Positions 30,101 to 41,498 are shown, counted from the first letter of the stretch. The stretch: 64,000 nucleotides of DNA from Brachybacterium tyrofermentans (GCF_014897585.1 NZ_JABUXW010000013.1:1-64000), one strand, 5' to 3'. Made by a program: numbers and translations. The notes: generated by a model not told the origin, from the letters alone.

Positions 30101-30727
30101 TCACCAGAAGTAGCCGCGCCCCGCGCAGTAGGTCGCGACCTGCTTCGGCGAGAGCCAGTGATGGGACGGAAGGGATGCGGTGAGGGTCGATCCGGCCGGA
30201 TCCGCCACGCGCAGGGTGCGGGCATCGGCGTCGTACCCGTCGATCGTGACGAAATGGTAGATGTCCGAGGTGTTCCCGCCCCAGTTCGGGTAGTCACCGG
30301 CGACCACCCACCAGTTGCACACCGTGGCGAAGCCGTCGTCGACGTTCGTGGTGGCGCGATCCCACAGGAGGTTCGCGTCGGCGTCGCTCGCCGTGGATCC
30401 ATCCATCCACTGATCGCGATAGGTGGCTCCGGCCAGGCGGTTCGTGAGCACGGGGGAGACGGAGCCGAAGTTCGTGCCGTTGTCCGTGGTGCCGAGCTCC
30501 GCGGCGAGCGTGTCCAGGCTCGGCGGCGTCACCTTCGCGCTCAGGGCGATGGAGACAGCGGTGGGCCCGCAGTAGAAGAAGTTCGGCTGCTCCCGGTAGG
30601 TCGTCGGCAGCACCGTCTCACCCGCGGCCGTGGCGGCGGGGGCGAGCGCGGCGGTGCCGAGCCCGGCGGCTGCGGTGAGTCCGACAGCTCGGAAGAATGT
30701 TCGGCGGTCAGGTGCGGAGGTGGTCAT
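30101..30727 (-). CDS. Tat-exported C39-family cysteine peptidase
   Basis: 208 residues. The N-terminus DRRTFFRAVGLTAAAGLG is a twin-arginine signal with cleavage probably after ATA near residue 36. The mature part is a Peptidase_C39_2-like domain: nucleophile Cys in NFFYCGPTAVSIAL, His in DIYHFVTIDGYD and an Asp in RVADPAGS. It is likely a secreted papain-fold peptidase; no bacteriocin or ABC transporter gene is near, so a leader-processing role is not supported. ATG 30727 follows GGGAAAGGG. Confidence 0.82.
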   Translation of the reverse strand: MTTSAPDRRTFFRAVGLTAAAGLGTAALAPAATAAGETVLPTTYREQPNFFYCGPTAVSIALSAKVTPPSLDTLAAELGTTDNGTNFGSVSPVLTNRLAGATYRDQWMDGSTASDADANLLWDRATTNVDDGFATVCNWWVVAGDYPNWGGNTSDIYHFVTIDGYDADARTLRVADPAGSTLTASLPSHHWLSPKQVATYCAGRGYFW

Positions 30728-30798
30728 CGGTGGCCCTTTCCCTGTGCGTCGTCGCGGTGCATCGTCCTGCGGATCTGCCGGATGTGACCGGCACCACG

Positions 30799-30804
30799 AC
30801 GCTA
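30799..30804 (-). promoter_or_regulatory. Possible -10 box TAGCGT of the C39 peptidase gene
   Basis: About 70 nt upstream of ATG 30727 on the minus strand; the -35 region TTCCCT at 17-nt spacing is weak. Confidence 0.35.
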
Positions 30805-30827
30805 TGAGACGTCGGCCCGGAAGGGAA

Positions 30828-30839
30828 GACCGATCGGTC
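30828..30839. promoter_or_regulatory. Perfect 12-bp palindrome GACCGATCGGTC
   Basis: Lies directly upstream of the presumed C39 peptidase promoter. The form resembles TetR-family half-site pairs; the regulator is unknown. Confidence 0.45.
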
Positions 30840-30884
30840 ACCTGGCCCGTCCCGGTACGCATCGGCCGGTGCACAGGAGACGGA

Positions 30885-30922
30885 CGACGGGCCCACGATC
30901 TGCTGAGATCGTGGGCCCGTCG
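30885..30922 (-). terminator. gpmA terminator
   Basis: Perfect 17-nt arms at 30885-30901 and 30906-30922 with loop GCTG, 28 nt beyond the gpmA stop. Confidence 0.9.
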
Positions 30923-30950
30923 GGTCACCGGCTCGTGCGAACGGGGAGGA

Positions 30951-31697
30951 CTACTTCTTGCCCTGGTTCGCGACGGCCTCGGCGGCGGCCTTCGCGGCGA
31001 CCGGGTCGAGGTACCGGCCACCCTTCTCGACGGGCTGGAAGTCCTCGTCCAGCTCGTACACCAGCGGCTGGCCGGTGGGGATGTTCAGGCCGGAGATCTC
31101 CTCGTCGGAGATGCCGTCGAGGTACTTCACCAGCGCGCGCAGCGAGTTGCCGTGGGCGGCGATCAGCACGGTCTTGCCGTCGACGAGGTCGGGCTTGATG
31201 CCCTCCTCCCAGTACGGCAGGAAGCGCTCGACGACGTCCTTGAGGCACTCGGACTTGGGCAGCTGGTCGCCGAGGTCCGCGTACTGCGGGTCCTGGTCCT
31301 GGCTGAACTCGGTGCCGAACTCGATCTCGGGCGGCGGGGTGTCGTAGGAACGACGCCATGCCATGAACTTCTCCTCACCGTACTTCTCACGGATCTCGGA
31401 CTTGTTCATCCCCTGCAGGGCGCCGTAGTGGCGCTCGTTCAGGCGCCAGTCGCGCTTGACGGGGATCCAGTGACGATCCGCGGCATCGAGGGAGAGGTTC
31501 GCCGTCATGATGGCGCGACGTTGCAGGGAGGTGTGCACGATATCGGGGAGGATGCCGGCCTCCTTCAGCAGTGCGCCGCCGTTGGCGGCCTCGTCCCGGC
31601 CCTTCTCGGTGAGGGCCACGTCGACCCAGCCGGTGAACAGGTTCTTCGCATTCCAGTCGCTCTCGCCGTGGCGGAGCAGCACGAGTGTGTAGGTCAT
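30951..31697 (-). CDS. gpmA: 2,3-bisphosphoglycerate-dependent phosphoglycerate mutase
   Basis: Glycolytic interconversion of 3- and 2-phosphoglycerate. 248 residues, canonical length. [10 protein letters not shown] holds the phospho-accepting His; [26 protein letters not shown] and [13 protein letters not shown] are the other active-site segments. The start is defined by TACCCT 6 nt upstream. Single gene, divergent from the HAD phosphatase gene and closed by its own terminator. Confidence 0.97.
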   Translation of the reverse strand: MTYTLVLLRHGESDWNAKNLFTGWVDVALTEKGRDEAANGGALLKEAGILPDIVHTSLQRRAIMTANLSLDAADRHWIPVKRDWRLNERHYGALQGMNKSEIREKYGEEKFMAWRRSYDTPPPEIEFGTEFSQDQDPQYADLGDQLPKSECLKDVVERFLPYWEEGIKPDLVDGKTVLIAAHGNSLRALVKYLDGISDEEISGLNIPTGQPLVYELDEDFQPVEKGGRYLDPVAAKAAAEAVANQGKK

Positions 31698-31703
31698 GAG
31701 GCC

Positions 31704-31709
31704 AGGGTA
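31704..31709 (-). promoter_or_regulatory. gpmA -10 box TACCCT, leaderless start
   Basis: Six nt upstream of ATG 31697 on the minus strand. Confidence 0.72.
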
Positions 31710-31755
31710 CGCGGGGCCGCTGACCCACGCATATCGTGCTCGTCGGCGGGGTCGA

Positions 31756-31761
31756 TAGTGT
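31756..31761 (+). promoter_or_regulatory. -10 box TAGTGT, leaderless start
   Basis: Seven nt separate it from ATG 31769. Confidence 0.68.
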
Positions 31762-31768
31762 CGGGGCC

Positions 31769-32467
31769 ATGACTGCTCTCGCGACCGGCCGCTTCGCCGA
31801 TGTCCCTCTCGTGCTGCTCGACCTGGACGGCACGATCGTCGACTCCGGGCCGGGGATCCTCGAGGCGCTGAGCCATGCCTTCGCCCGGTGCGGCGAACCT
31901 CTGCCGCCGCCGGCCGTGCTGCGCACCTTCATCGGGCCTCCGCTGGAGGACTCCTTCTGCGGCACGCTCGGACTGGGCCGGGAGCGCGCGGAGCAGCTGC
32001 GGATCGCCTACAGCGCCTACTACCAGCAGCACGGCCTGCTTTCCGCCGTCCCGTACCCCGGCATGCCGGAGCTGATCGGCGCTCTGGTGGCCGAGGGGCG
32101 AACCGTCGCCGTCGCGACCAACAAACCGGAGACCAGCGCCCGCACGCTCCTCGCCCACCAGGGCCTCGCCGACGCCTTCGCGCTCATCGGCGGCACCGAC
32201 CGGGCGGCGGGCCGAGAGGGCAAAGCGGCGGTCATCGGGAGCGTCCTGGAGCGCCTCGGTGCCACCGCCGATCGCCGTACGCCGAGCGGGATCGACGTCG
32301 TCCCAGCGGTCATGATCGGGGATCGCCTCCACGATGCCGAGGGCGCTGCCGAGCACGCTCTGCCCACTGTGCTCGTGGACTGGGGCTACGGCGGAGTCGT
32401 GGAGCGAGCCGTCGATCTGCCGCGGGCCCACAGCGTCGAGGCCCTGGGCGCGATGCTGCGCGGGTGA
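31769..32467 (+). CDS. HAD-family phosphatase (Gph-like)
   Basis: 232 residues. Motif [16 protein letters not shown] holds the nucleophile Asp; motif II is [12 protein letters not shown]; motif III Lys in [12 protein letters not shown]; motif [15 protein letters not shown]. The cap is the helical type of phosphoglycolate phosphatase-like enzymes, but substrate is not deducible. The stop codon sits in the first unit of a 9-bp tandem repeat. Confidence 0.88.
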   Translation: MTALATGRFADVPLVLLDLDGTIVDSGPGILEALSHAFARCGEPLPPPAVLRTFIGPPLEDSFCGTLGLGRERAEQLRIAYSAYYQQHGLLSAVPYPGMPELIGALVAEGRTVAVATNKPETSARTLLAHQGLADAFALIGGTDRAAGREGKAAVIGSVLERLGATADRRTPSGIDVVPAVMIGDRLHDAEGAAEHALPTVLVDWGYGGVVERAVDLPRAHSVEALGAMLRG

Positions 32468-32515
32468 CGCGGGTGACGCGGGTGACGCGGGTGACGCGGG
32501 TGACGCGGGTGACGC
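32462..32515. repeat. 9-bp tandem repeat GGGTGACGC x6 over a stop codon
   Basis: Six perfect units. Each contains TGA in the frame of the HAD gene, and the functional stop is in the first. Two imperfect 17-bp GGTGGC-rich units follow to about 32550. Confidence 0.96.
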
Positions 32516-32558
32516 GGTGGCGGTGGCGACGCGGTGGCGGTGGCGAGTCGGCGGAGCG

Positions 32559-32984
32559 TCAGGCCTCGACGATGATCGTCACCGGTCCGTCGCCCACCAT
32601 GCCGACCCGCATGTGGGCGCCGAAGCGGCCGGTGGCCACCTGGACGCCGCGCTCCCGGACCGCTGCGACGACCTGCTCCACGAGGGGCTCGGCCACCCCG
32701 GCCGGGGCGGCGGCGCTCCAGGAGGGGCGGCGGCCCTTGCGCACGTCGGCGTAGAGGGTGAACTGAGAGACCACGAGCACCTGCGCGCCGGCGTCGAACA
32801 CCGAACGCTCGCCCTCGAGGATCCGCAGCTCGCAGATCTTGCGGGCGATCGTGGCGACCTGCTCCGGACCATCCTCATGGGTCACGCCGACCAGGGCCAC
32901 CAGACCTTCGCCCGTGATCGCTCCGACCACCTCGCCGTCCACCTCGACCTGGGCACCGTCGACTCTCTGAAGCACTGCACGCAT
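32559..32984 (-). CDS. dtd: D-aminoacyl-tRNA deacylase
   Basis: Removes D-amino acids (and glycine) mischarged on tRNA. 141 residues, canonical length. [19 protein letters not shown], the [17 protein letters not shown] motif and the Gly-cisPro segment DGPVTI near the C-terminus identify it. ATG 32984 has CACCAT 6 nt upstream. Convergent with the HAD gene across a repeat-filled junction that lacks a clear hairpin. Confidence 0.95.
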   Translation of the reverse strand: MRAVLQRVDGAQVEVDGEVVGAITGEGLVALVGVTHEDGPEQVATIARKICELRILEGERSVFDAGAQVLVVSQFTLYADVRKGRRPSWSAAAPAGVAEPLVEQVVAAVRERGVQVATGRFGAHMRVGMVGDGPVTIIVEA

Positions 32985-32990
32985 GCCCCG

Positions 32991-32996
32991 ATGGTG
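32991..32996 (-). promoter_or_regulatory. dtd -10-like box CACCAT
   Basis: Six nt upstream of ATG 32984; first base differs from TANNNT. Confidence 0.5.
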
Positions 32997-33072
32997 GCAC
33001 AGCGGAGGGTGACTCAGCACTGTGCTCCGGAGCGCTGTGCTCCCGAACCGTGCTGCGGTACAGCGCCGCAGG

Positions 33073-35040
<1,968 letters not shown>

Positions 35041-35084
35041 AGGTGGTTTCAATCTGGTCCGAGAGGTCATCAGGCGACAGCGCC

Positions 35085-35090
35085 TACGAT
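35085..35090 (+). promoter_or_regulatory. -10 box TACGAT, leaderless start
   Basis: Six nt separate it from ATG 35097. Confidence 0.74.
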
Positions 35091-35096
35091 GCGTGC

Positions 35097-35522
35097 ATGG
35101 CTGATCGTACCGATAACCTCACCAGCGGGAACCTCCTGGGTATCCCGGAGACCCTGCTGCCCGACGATTTCATCGACGTCCAGGTGACCGCGGAGCTCGC
35201 CGACGAGGACCCCCGGGTCATCGCCGCCCGCCACCCGGAGTCCCCGATGGTCTGGGCGACCCTGTCCCAGGACGCGCTCTCGGACGGCGACGACGTCGGC
35301 GCCTACGCCTTCGCCCGCACCGGCTACCACCGCGGTCTGGACGCGCTGCGCCGCGCCGGCTGGCGAGGCCAGGGGCCGATCCCCGCCTCCCACGCCCCCA
35401 ACCGCGGATTCCTCCGCGCCCTGGCGATGCTGGGGGAGACCTCCCGCCGGCTCGGCGACGAGGAGGAGGCGGACAGGGTCACGGCCTTCCTGCGCGAGGC
35501 GGACCCCAGCCTGCTGGGCTGA
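35097..35522 (+). CDS. DUF3151 protein
   Basis: 141-residue soluble protein of a family confined to actinobacteria. LLGIPETLLP, the HPESPMVWATLSQDAL segment and GYHRGLDALRRAGWRGQGPI are characteristic. Function is unknown; the helical pattern is TPR-like. ATG 35097 has a TACGAT box 6 nt upstream. It lies just before purA, a neighbourhood I recall from other actinobacteria, but a hairpin separates the two. Confidence 0.9.
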   Translation: MADRTDNLTSGNLLGIPETLLPDDFIDVQVTAELADEDPRVIAARHPESPMVWATLSQDALSDGDDVGAYAFARTGYHRGLDALRRAGWRGQGPIPASHAPNRGFLRALAMLGETSRRLGDEEEADRVTAFLREADPSLLG

Positions 35523-35627
35523 GCATCCACAATGCCGAGCATCCGCGGAGCCGAGCATCCTGGGCGCTGAACGCTCCGCCGAGCTGAGCACTCCACGGAT
35601 CCGACGGGCCGGATGAACCGGCTCGGA

Positions 35628-35664
35628 CCATGCCGGGCCGCCCCACCGGGGCCGCCCGGCATGG
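35628..35664 (+). terminator. Hairpin between DUF3151 and purA
   Basis: CCATGCCGGGC at 35628-35638 pairs with GCCCGGCATGG at 35654-35664; CCCC/GGGG pair inside after a 2-nt mismatch. Three copies of a GAGCATCC-containing unit precede it at 35521-35565. Confidence 0.8.
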
Positions 35665-35714
35665 CACAGCTCACCGTGCGGGACGTGTCCAGGCGATGCC
35701 CTGCCCACGCTTGG

Positions 35715-35720
35715 TACGAT
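35715..35720 (+). promoter_or_regulatory. purA operon -10 box TACGAT
   Basis: Predicted start near 35727 gives a leader of about 29 nt with CAGGAG 5 nt before the purA ATG. Confidence 0.6.
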
Positions 35721-35755
35721 CCACGCGTCCAGATACCGCTCGCCCAGGAGTTGCC

Positions 35756-37054
35756 ATGCCCGCCGTCGTGATCGTCGGAGCCCAGTGGGGAGACGAGGGG
35801 AAGGGCAAGGCCACCGATCTCCTCGGGGAGAACGTGGACTATGTCGTCAAGCCCAACGGCGGCAACAACGCCGGCCACACCGTGGTGGTGGACGGTGAGA
35901 AGTTCGAGCTGAAGCTCCTTCCCGCCGGCATCCTCTCGCCGCAGGTCACCCCGGTGATCGGCAACGGAGTGGTGGTCAACCTCGAGGCGCTGTTCGAGGA
36001 GATCGGCATGCTCAAGGCGCGCGGGGTGGACACCTCCCGCCTGCGCATCAGCGCCAACGCCCACATCGTCGCGTCGTACCACCAGACCCTCGACAAGGTC
36101 GCCGAGAGATTCCTCGGCAAGCGCGCCATCGGGACCACCGGCCGGGGCATCGGCCCGGCGTACATGGACAAGATCGGCCGCCTCGGCATCCGTGTCCAGG
36201 ACCTCTACGACGAGTCGATCCTGCGCCAGAAGATCGAGGGCGCCCTGCGCCAGAAGAACGAGCTGCTGGTCAAGCTGTACAACCGGCGCGCCGTCGAGGT
36301 CGACCTGATCATGGAGGAGCTGCTCCAGTACGCCGAGCGCGTGCGCCCCATGGTCGTGGACACCACCGAGCTGCTGAACTCGGCTCTGGATCGCGATGAG
36401 GTCGTGCTCATGGAGGGCGGCCAGGCCACGTACCTGGACGTCGACCATGGCACATACCCCTTCGTCACCAGCTCGAACCCGACCGCCGGCGGTGCCTGCA
36501 TCGGAACCGGTGTGGGTCCCACCCGCATCGACCGGGTGATCGGCATCGTCAAGGCGTACACCACCCGCGTGGGCGCCGGTCCGTTCCCCACCGAGCTCGA
36601 GGACAAGTGGGGCGAGTACCTGCAGACCACCGGGGGCGAGGTCGGCGTGAACACCGGCCGCCCCCGTCGCTGCGGCTGGTACGACGCGCTGATGATCCGC
36701 CACGCGGTGCGCATCAACGGCTTCACCGACATCGTGCTCACCAAGCTCGACGTGCTCACCGGGATCGATGAGGTCCCGATCTGCACCGGGTACGACGTCG
36801 ACGGCGTGATCCACCGCGACATGCCGATGACCCAGACCGAGTTCCACCACGCCGTGCCGGTCTACGAGACCCTCCCTGGCTGGAGCGAGGACCTCTCGGA
36901 GGCGCGCACCTTCGAGGAGCTGCCGGAGAACGCGCGCAATTACGTGCTGCGCCTCGAAGAGCTGGCCGGGTGCCGCATCAGTGCCATCGGCGTGGGTCCG
37001 GATCGGGCCGCCACCATCGTCGTCCACGACCTGCTGCCGGCGACGACCCGCTGA
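35756..37054 (+). CDS. purA: Adenylosuccinate synthetase
   Basis: GTP-dependent condensation of IMP with aspartate, first step of AMP synthesis. 432 residues, canonical. [16 protein letters not shown] is the P-loop, NNAGHTVVV the IMP loop, [28 protein letters not shown] and the C-terminal GPDRAATI motif follow. CAGGAG at 35745-35750 supports ATG 35756. First gene of purA-SCP_3-cutC-membrane protein, joined by tiny gaps or overlaps. Confidence 0.98.
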   Translation: MPAVVIVGAQWGDEGKGKATDLLGENVDYVVKPNGGNNAGHTVVVDGEKFELKLLPAGILSPQVTPVIGNGVVVNLEALFEEIGMLKARGVDTSRLRISANAHIVASYHQTLDKVAERFLGKRAIGTTGRGIGPAYMDKIGRLGIRVQDLYDESILRQKIEGALRQKNELLVKLYNRRAVEVDLIMEELLQYAERVRPMVVDTTELLNSALDRDEVVLMEGGQATYLDVDHGTYPFVTSSNPTAGGACIGTGVGPTRIDRVIGIVKAYTTRVGAGPFPTELEDKWGEYLQTTGGEVGVNTGRPRRCGWYDALMIRHAVRINGFTDIVLTKLDVLTGIDEVPICTGYDVDGVIHRDMPMTQTEFHHAVPVYETLPGWSEDLSEARTFEELPENARNYVLRLEELAGCRISAIGVGPDRAATIVVHDLLPATTR

Positions 37055-37055
37055 C

Positions 37056-37457
37056 GTGGCGACTCGTCGTACCGATCCGGAGGCCGGACGCGCCGCCCTC
37101 GCCTCGTGGGCCGCTGCGCCGGAGGCTCCGCGCTCCGTGCTCGCCCCGGCCGTGAGGCACACCCTCGAGCTCTTCGCCGAGGAGCACCCGGGCGGGGCCG
37201 TCGAGCTGCGGGTGCCGCCCTTCGCCGCGGTCCAGGCGATCCCCGGTACCCGGCACACCCGGGGCACCCCGCCAGCCGTCGTCGAAACCGATGCCGGGAC
37301 CTGGCTCGCCCTCGTGACCGGAGATCTGACCTGGGCTGATGCCGTCAACGGCGGTCGGGTCCGAGCGAGCGGGGAGCGCAGTGATCTCACCGAGCTGCTG
37401 CCCCTGATCGGCCCCCGTCGTACTGTGCGCGCCGCCCGTGATCAGGAGTCCCGATGA
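37056..37457 (+). CDS. Sterol carrier family protein (SCP_3 type)
   Basis: 133 residues. LELFAEEHPGGAVELRVPPFAAVQ, GTPPAVVETDAGTWLALVTG and LTWADAVNGGRVRASGERSD are the parts of the small actinobacterial SCP-like family. GTG 37056 begins one base after the purA stop, so translation is coupled. Probably a lipid-binding fold of unknown ligand; the purA linkage is conserved in my recollection of related genomes. Confidence 0.82.
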   Translation: MATRRTDPEAGRAALASWAAAPEAPRSVLAPAVRHTLELFAEEHPGGAVELRVPPFAAVQAIPGTRHTRGTPPAVVETDAGTWLALVTGDLTWADAVNGGRVRASGERSDLTELLPLIGPRRTVRAARDQESR

Positions 37458-38251
37458 GCATCCAGGTGGAGATCGCCGTGCAGGACCTCGCCGGACTCGA
37501 GGTCGCCGCACTCGGCGGAGCCGACCGCGTCGAGCTCTGCGTGGACCTCGCCCGGGGCGGGCTGACCCCGCCGCCCGAGCTCGTGGAGGACTGCGTCCGA
37601 CGCGCCACGGCGCTGGTCGCCGCCCGCGATGCGAAGCCTCATTTCGAGGTCCATGTGCTGATCCGCTGCCGCGCCGGGGAGGACGACTTCCTGGGTCGGC
37701 CGGCGGAGTTCGCCTTCTCGCCCGATGAGGTCGAGCTGATGGCCCGCCAGGCGGAGGAGTCGATCACCGCCGGAGCCGCCGGAGTCGTGATCGGCGCCCT
37801 CACCCCGCAGGGTGCCCTCGACGTCCCCGCCCTCGAGACGATCCGCGACGCCGCGCTGCAGGCCGGGCAGTCCGCGGTGCGGGGCGTGACCCTCACCTTC
37901 CATCGTGCGGCCGACGCCCTGGCCGGGCGCGAGGAGCGCGCCGAGGCCGTGCGCACCCTGCTCGGTCTCGGGTTCCATCGCGTGCTGACCTCGGGCGGGG
38001 CTGCGAAGGCCCTCGGCGGCGCGGACGACATCGCCGCCATGGTCGAGGCCGCCGACGGCATCCTCGACATCTGCGCCGGGGGCGGGGTGCGCCCGGCGGA
38101 CATCGCCGACCTCGCCCAGCGCAGCGGCGTCGCCGACGTGCACCTCTCGGCCCGCCGCCGCTCCGGCTCCCCGGTCGAAGCCGGAGCCCCCGATACCCCG
38201 ACGGACCCGGCGATCATCGCCGCCGCGGTCGACGCTGCAGGAGGATTGTGA
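37454..38251 (+). CDS. cutC: CutC family protein
   Basis: 265-residue TIM-barrel protein. IAVQDLAGLEVAALGGADRVELC, ARGGLTPPPELV, HVLIRCRAGEDDF, TFHRAADALAG and LTSGGAAKAL fit CutC. Historically tied to copper tolerance, but a direct copper role is doubtful and the enzyme activity is unknown. ATG 37454 overlaps the previous stop (ATGA) with AGGAG upstream; third gene of the purA operon. Confidence 0.93.
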   Translation: MSIQVEIAVQDLAGLEVAALGGADRVELCVDLARGGLTPPPELVEDCVRRATALVAARDAKPHFEVHVLIRCRAGEDDFLGRPAEFAFSPDEVELMARQAEESITAGAAGVVIGALTPQGALDVPALETIRDAALQAGQSAVRGVTLTFHRAADALAGREERAEAVRTLLGLGFHRVLTSGGAAKALGGADDIAAMVEAADGILDICAGGGVRPADIADLAQRSGVADVHLSARRRSGSPVEAGAPDTPTDPAIIAAAVDAAGGL

Positions 38252-38763
38252 ACGACACCCAGGACCCGCCGAACGACACCACCGACACCAGCGCCGACGA
38301 CGGCGCCGGGGCCACCTCGGCGAGCATCGCCGCGGAGAGCACTGCTGGTGCCGCTCATGGTGCGGACACCGCTCATGCCGCTGGTACGGCTGACGCCGCT
38401 CGTGCGACTGATGCGGCTGATGCCGCTGACGCTGCTCCTGCGGATGACCCGACTGATGCCGCTGACGCTGCTCCTGCGGATGACCCGGCTGATGCCGCTG
38501 ACACGGCCGACGAGAGCGAGGGGAGCACCAGCTTCTACGTCCGTCGCAGCCGGGTGCCCACACTCGGGTTCTGGGTGGCGCTCGCGATCGCCATCCCGAT
38601 CGTGGTGGCCCTCGTGGTCTCACCCTTCCTGAACTTCGGCGACCTGACCGCGGTGGCCAACTTCGTCCTGGTCGCCGCAGTCTTCGTGGGGATCCCGCTG
38701 GCCGCCGTCGCTGCCGCGGTCGACGCATTCCGGCACCGTTCCTCGCGGCGAAGAGGTCGCTGA
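38248..38763 (+). CDS. Two-span membrane protein with Ala/Asp-rich repeat domain
   Basis: 171 residues, no family recognised. Residues 1-90 are acidic and alanine-rich, with a 12-residue unit of the type DAADAAPADDPT repeated. Spans follow at about 105-128 and 132-156, then a basic RHRSSRRRGR end. GTG 38248 overlaps the cutC stop and follows AGGAGG. Last gene of the purA operon; no terminator hairpin was found after it. Confidence 0.7.
   Translation: MNDTQDPPNDTTDTSADDGAGATSASIAAESTAGAAHGADTAHAAGTADAARATDAADAADAAPADDPTDAADAAPADDPADAADTADESEGSTSFYVRRSRVPTLGFWVALAIAIPIVVALVVSPFLNFGDLTAVANFVLVAAVFVGIPLAAVAAAVDAFRHRSSRRRGR
38417..38500. repeat. 36-bp tandem repeat x2.3
   Basis: Units start at 38417, 38453 and 38489 (partial); the first two are nearly identical and add 12 residues each to the acidic domain of the 38248 gene. 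Confidence 0.9.
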
Positions 38764-38850
38764 GCAGGGCATGCATCGCTCCTGACCGGCAGCTCGCCCG
38801 CAACCGGCCCGAGAGCCCGGACGAGAGATCGTGGGGAGCCCTCGCTGTGG

Positions 38851-38856
38851 CATCAT
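38851..38856 (+). promoter_or_regulatory. purF -10-like box CATCAT
   Basis: Six nt upstream of GTG 38863; first base differs from TANNNT. Confidence 0.5.
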
Positions 38857-38862
38857 GTCCAC

Positions 38863-40353
38863 GTGGCACGCGGCGACGGAAAACTTTCCCATGACCTGCT
38901 CCCCGGGGAGAAGGGCCCACAGGATTCCTGTGGGGTCTTCGGCGTATTCGCCCCCGGCGAGGACGTCTCCAAACTGACCTACTACGGTCTCTACGCCCTG
39001 CAGCACAGGGGACAGGAATCGGCGGGCATCGCGACCAGCGACGGCTCCCAGATCCTCGTCTACAAGGACATGGGGCTCGTCTCGCAGGTGTTCGACGAGG
39101 CCTCGCTCGAGGCGCTCCAGGGGCATATCGCGATCGGGCACACCCGGTATTCCACGACCGGCGGCTCCGTCTGGTCCAATGCCCAGCCCACCCTCGGTCC
39201 ACGACCCGAGGGCACGGTCGCCCTCGCGCACAACGGGAACCTCGTCAACACCGAGGAGCTCCTGACCCTGGTCGAGGAGCGCCAGGGCAAGCCGCGCAAC
39301 GGCGAGCTCGCCCGCGGCAACACCACGGATACTGCGCTGGTCACCGCCCTCCTCGACACCGAGGGCAGTCTCGAGGACGCGCTGCGCGAGCTCATGCCGC
39401 GCCTCGTCGGCGCCTACTGCTTCACCCTGATGACCGAGACCACCCTCTATGCGGCGCGCGACCCCCAGGGGATCCGCCCGCTCGTGCTGGGTCGCCTGGA
39501 CCGCGGCTGGGTCGTCGCCTCCGAGACCGCGGCCCTCGACATCTGCGGCGCGAGCTTCGTGCGCGAGGTCAAGCCCGGCGAGATGATCGTGATCGACGAG
39601 CAGGGTCTGCACAGCGTGCAGGTCATGGAGTCCAAGCCCAAGGGATGCGTCTTCGAGTACGCGTACCTCGCCCGCCCGGACACGAACATCGCCGGCCGCA
39701 GCGTCAACGAGGCCCGCACCGAGATGGGTCGACAGCTGGCCCGGGAGCACCCCATCGAGGCGGATCTCGTGATCCCGACGCCCGAGTCCGGCACGCCCGC
39801 CGCGATCGGATACGCCCAGGAATCGGGCATCCCCTACGGCCAGGGGATGGTCAAGAACGCCTACGTCGGCCGGACGTTCATTCAGCCCAGCCAGACCATC
39901 CGCCAGCTCGGCATCCGCCTGAAGCTCAACCCGCTGCGCGAGGTCATCCAGGGCAAGCGGCTGGTCGTCGTCGACGACTCGATCGTGCGCGGCAACACCC
40001 AGCGCGCCGTGGTGAGGATGCTGCGGGAGGCCGGCGCCGCCGAGGTCCACGTCCGGATCTCCTCGCCGCCGGTGCGATGGCCCTGCTTCTACGGGATCGA
40101 CTTCGCCTCCCGCGCCGAGCTGATCGCCAACGGGCTCGGCCCCGAGGAGATCGCCCGCTCGCTCGGTGCGGACTCCCTCGGCTACATCTCCGAGAAGGGG
40201 ATGGTCGACGCGACCGAGCAGCCCGCCTCGGCGCTGTGCACCGCCTGCTTCTCCGGGACCTACCCGGTGGCGCTGCCCGATCCCGTCGCCCGCGCGCAGG
40301 GGATCCTCTCATCGGGCGAGAACCACACCACCGCCGTCGGGAAGGACGCATGA
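38863..40353 (+). CDS. purF: Amidophosphoribosyltransferase
   Basis: First step of purine synthesis: PRPP plus glutamine to phosphoribosylamine. 496 residues. The N-terminal nucleophile is the Cys of QDSCGVFGVFAPGE near residue 23, after a short propeptide-like leader that is normally cleaved. LQHRGQESAGIA, TRYSTTGG and the PRPP loop LVVVDDSIVRGNT are clear. Late Cys residues (TACFSGTYP and others) suit the Fe-S form. GTG 38863; purM starts within its stop codon. Confidence 0.98.
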   Translation: MARGDGKLSHDLLPGEKGPQDSCGVFGVFAPGEDVSKLTYYGLYALQHRGQESAGIATSDGSQILVYKDMGLVSQVFDEASLEALQGHIAIGHTRYSTTGGSVWSNAQPTLGPRPEGTVALAHNGNLVNTEELLTLVEERQGKPRNGELARGNTTDTALVTALLDTEGSLEDALRELMPRLVGAYCFTLMTETTLYAARDPQGIRPLVLGRLDRGWVVASETAALDICGASFVREVKPGEMIVIDEQGLHSVQVMESKPKGCVFEYAYLARPDTNIAGRSVNEARTEMGRQLAREHPIEADLVIPTPESGTPAAIGYAQESGIPYGQGMVKNAYVGRTFIQPSQTIRQLGIRLKLNPLREVIQGKRLVVVDDSIVRGNTQRAVVRMLREAGAAEVHVRISSPPVRWPCFYGIDFASRAELIANGLGPEEIARSLGADSLGYISEKGMVDATEQPASALCTACFSGTYPVALPDPVARAQGILSSGENHTTAVGKDA

Positions 40354-41498
40354 ACACCACGGACCCCACCGCCCCCGCCATCACCTATGCCGACTCCGGG
40401 GTGGACACTGCCGCCGGGGATCGCGCGGTGGAGCTGATGAAGGAGGCCGTCGCCGCCACGCACGGCCCCCAGGTGCTGGGCGGGATCGGAGCCTTCGCCG
40501 GCCTCGTGGACGTCAGCGCGCTGAAGGACTACCAGCGGCCGCTGCTGGCCTCCTCGACCGACGGGGTCGGCACGAAGATCGCCATCGCCCGCGAGATGGA
40601 CATCCACGACACGATCGGCCGCGACCTCGTGGGCATGGTCGTCGACGACATCATCGTGGTCGGGGCGGCGCCCCTGGCCATGACCGACTACATCGCCTGC
40701 GGCCAGGTCGTGCCCGAGCGGGTCGCGGACATCGTGCGCGGCATCGCCGAGGGCTGCCAGCTCGCCGGCTGCGCGCTCGTGGGCGGCGAGACCGCCGAGC
40801 ATCCCGGGCTGATGGCCCCCGAGGATTACGACGTGGCCGGTGCCGCCGTCGGTGTCGTCGAAGCGGATCAGCTGCTGGGCCCCGACCGCGTGCGGCATGG
40901 TGACGTCGTGATCGGGATGGACGCCTCCGGCCTCCACTCCAACGGTTTCTCGCTCGTGCGGGCCGTGATCGCCGCGCAGGGTCTCGCCCTGGACACGCAT
41001 GTCGACGATTTCGGCCGCTCGCTGGGCCAGGAGCTCCTCGAGCCCACCCGTATCTATACAGCCGACCTCCTCGCCGTGCTCGGCGATGAGCGGAGCCAGG
41101 GCGCGATCCATGCGCTCAGCCATGTCACCGGCGGCGGGCTCGCCGCCAACCTGGCGCGGGTCATGCCGCGCGGACTCGCGGCACGGGTCGACCGTTCGAC
41201 CTGGGAGCCGGCATCGGTGTTCGCCCAGATGTCCCGCTGGGGCTCGGTGCCCCAGCTCGATCTCGAGGGCACGCTGAACATGGGAATCGGCATGGTGGCG
41301 CTGGTCGGCGCCGACCAGGCGGACTCCGTCCTCGCGGTGCTGGCCGAGCGCGGTCTCGGCGCACGGGTCATCGGCGAGGTCATCGGCGAGGATGCGCTGC
41401 CCGAGCCGGGGACCCCGCTGGAGCAGGTCATCACGGGCGCCAAGGGCGTCGAGGGCGGCGCCGTGCTGCTGGCCTCCCAGCACCCCGGCTGGGCCTGA
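40350..41498 (+). CDS. purM: Phosphoribosylformylglycinamidine cyclo-ligase (AIR synthetase)
   Basis: ATP-dependent ring closure of FGAM to AIR, fifth step of purine synthesis. 382 residues. LASSTDGVGTKIAIAREM, IVVGAAPLAMTDYIACG, GGETAEHPGLM, GLHSNGFSLVR and HVTGGGLAANLARVMP are canonical. ATG 40350 overlaps the purF stop (ATGA), with GAAGGA upstream. purF-purM followed by DUF3073 and bldC matches the order I remember from Streptomyces. Confidence 0.98.
   Translation: MNTTDPTAPAITYADSGVDTAAGDRAVELMKEAVAATHGPQVLGGIGAFAGLVDVSALKDYQRPLLASSTDGVGTKIAIAREMDIHDTIGRDLVGMVVDDIIVVGAAPLAMTDYIACGQVVPERVADIVRGIAEGCQLAGCALVGGETAEHPGLMAPEDYDVAGAAVGVVEADQLLGPDRVRHGDVVIGMDASGLHSNGFSLVRAVIAAQGLALDTHVDDFGRSLGQELLEPTRIYTADLLAVLGDERSQGAIHALSHVTGGGLAANLARVMPRGLAARVDRSTWEPASVFAQMSRWGSVPQLDLEGTLNMGIGMVALVGADQADSVLAVLAERGLGARVIGEVIGEDALPEPGTPLEQVITGAKGVEGGAVLLASQHPGWA

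Noticed and set aside
30101..30727. Bacteriocin-processing peptidase
   Set aside because: C39 similarity could suggest this, but there is no ABC transporter or double-glycine precursor nearby and the protein has its own Tat signal.
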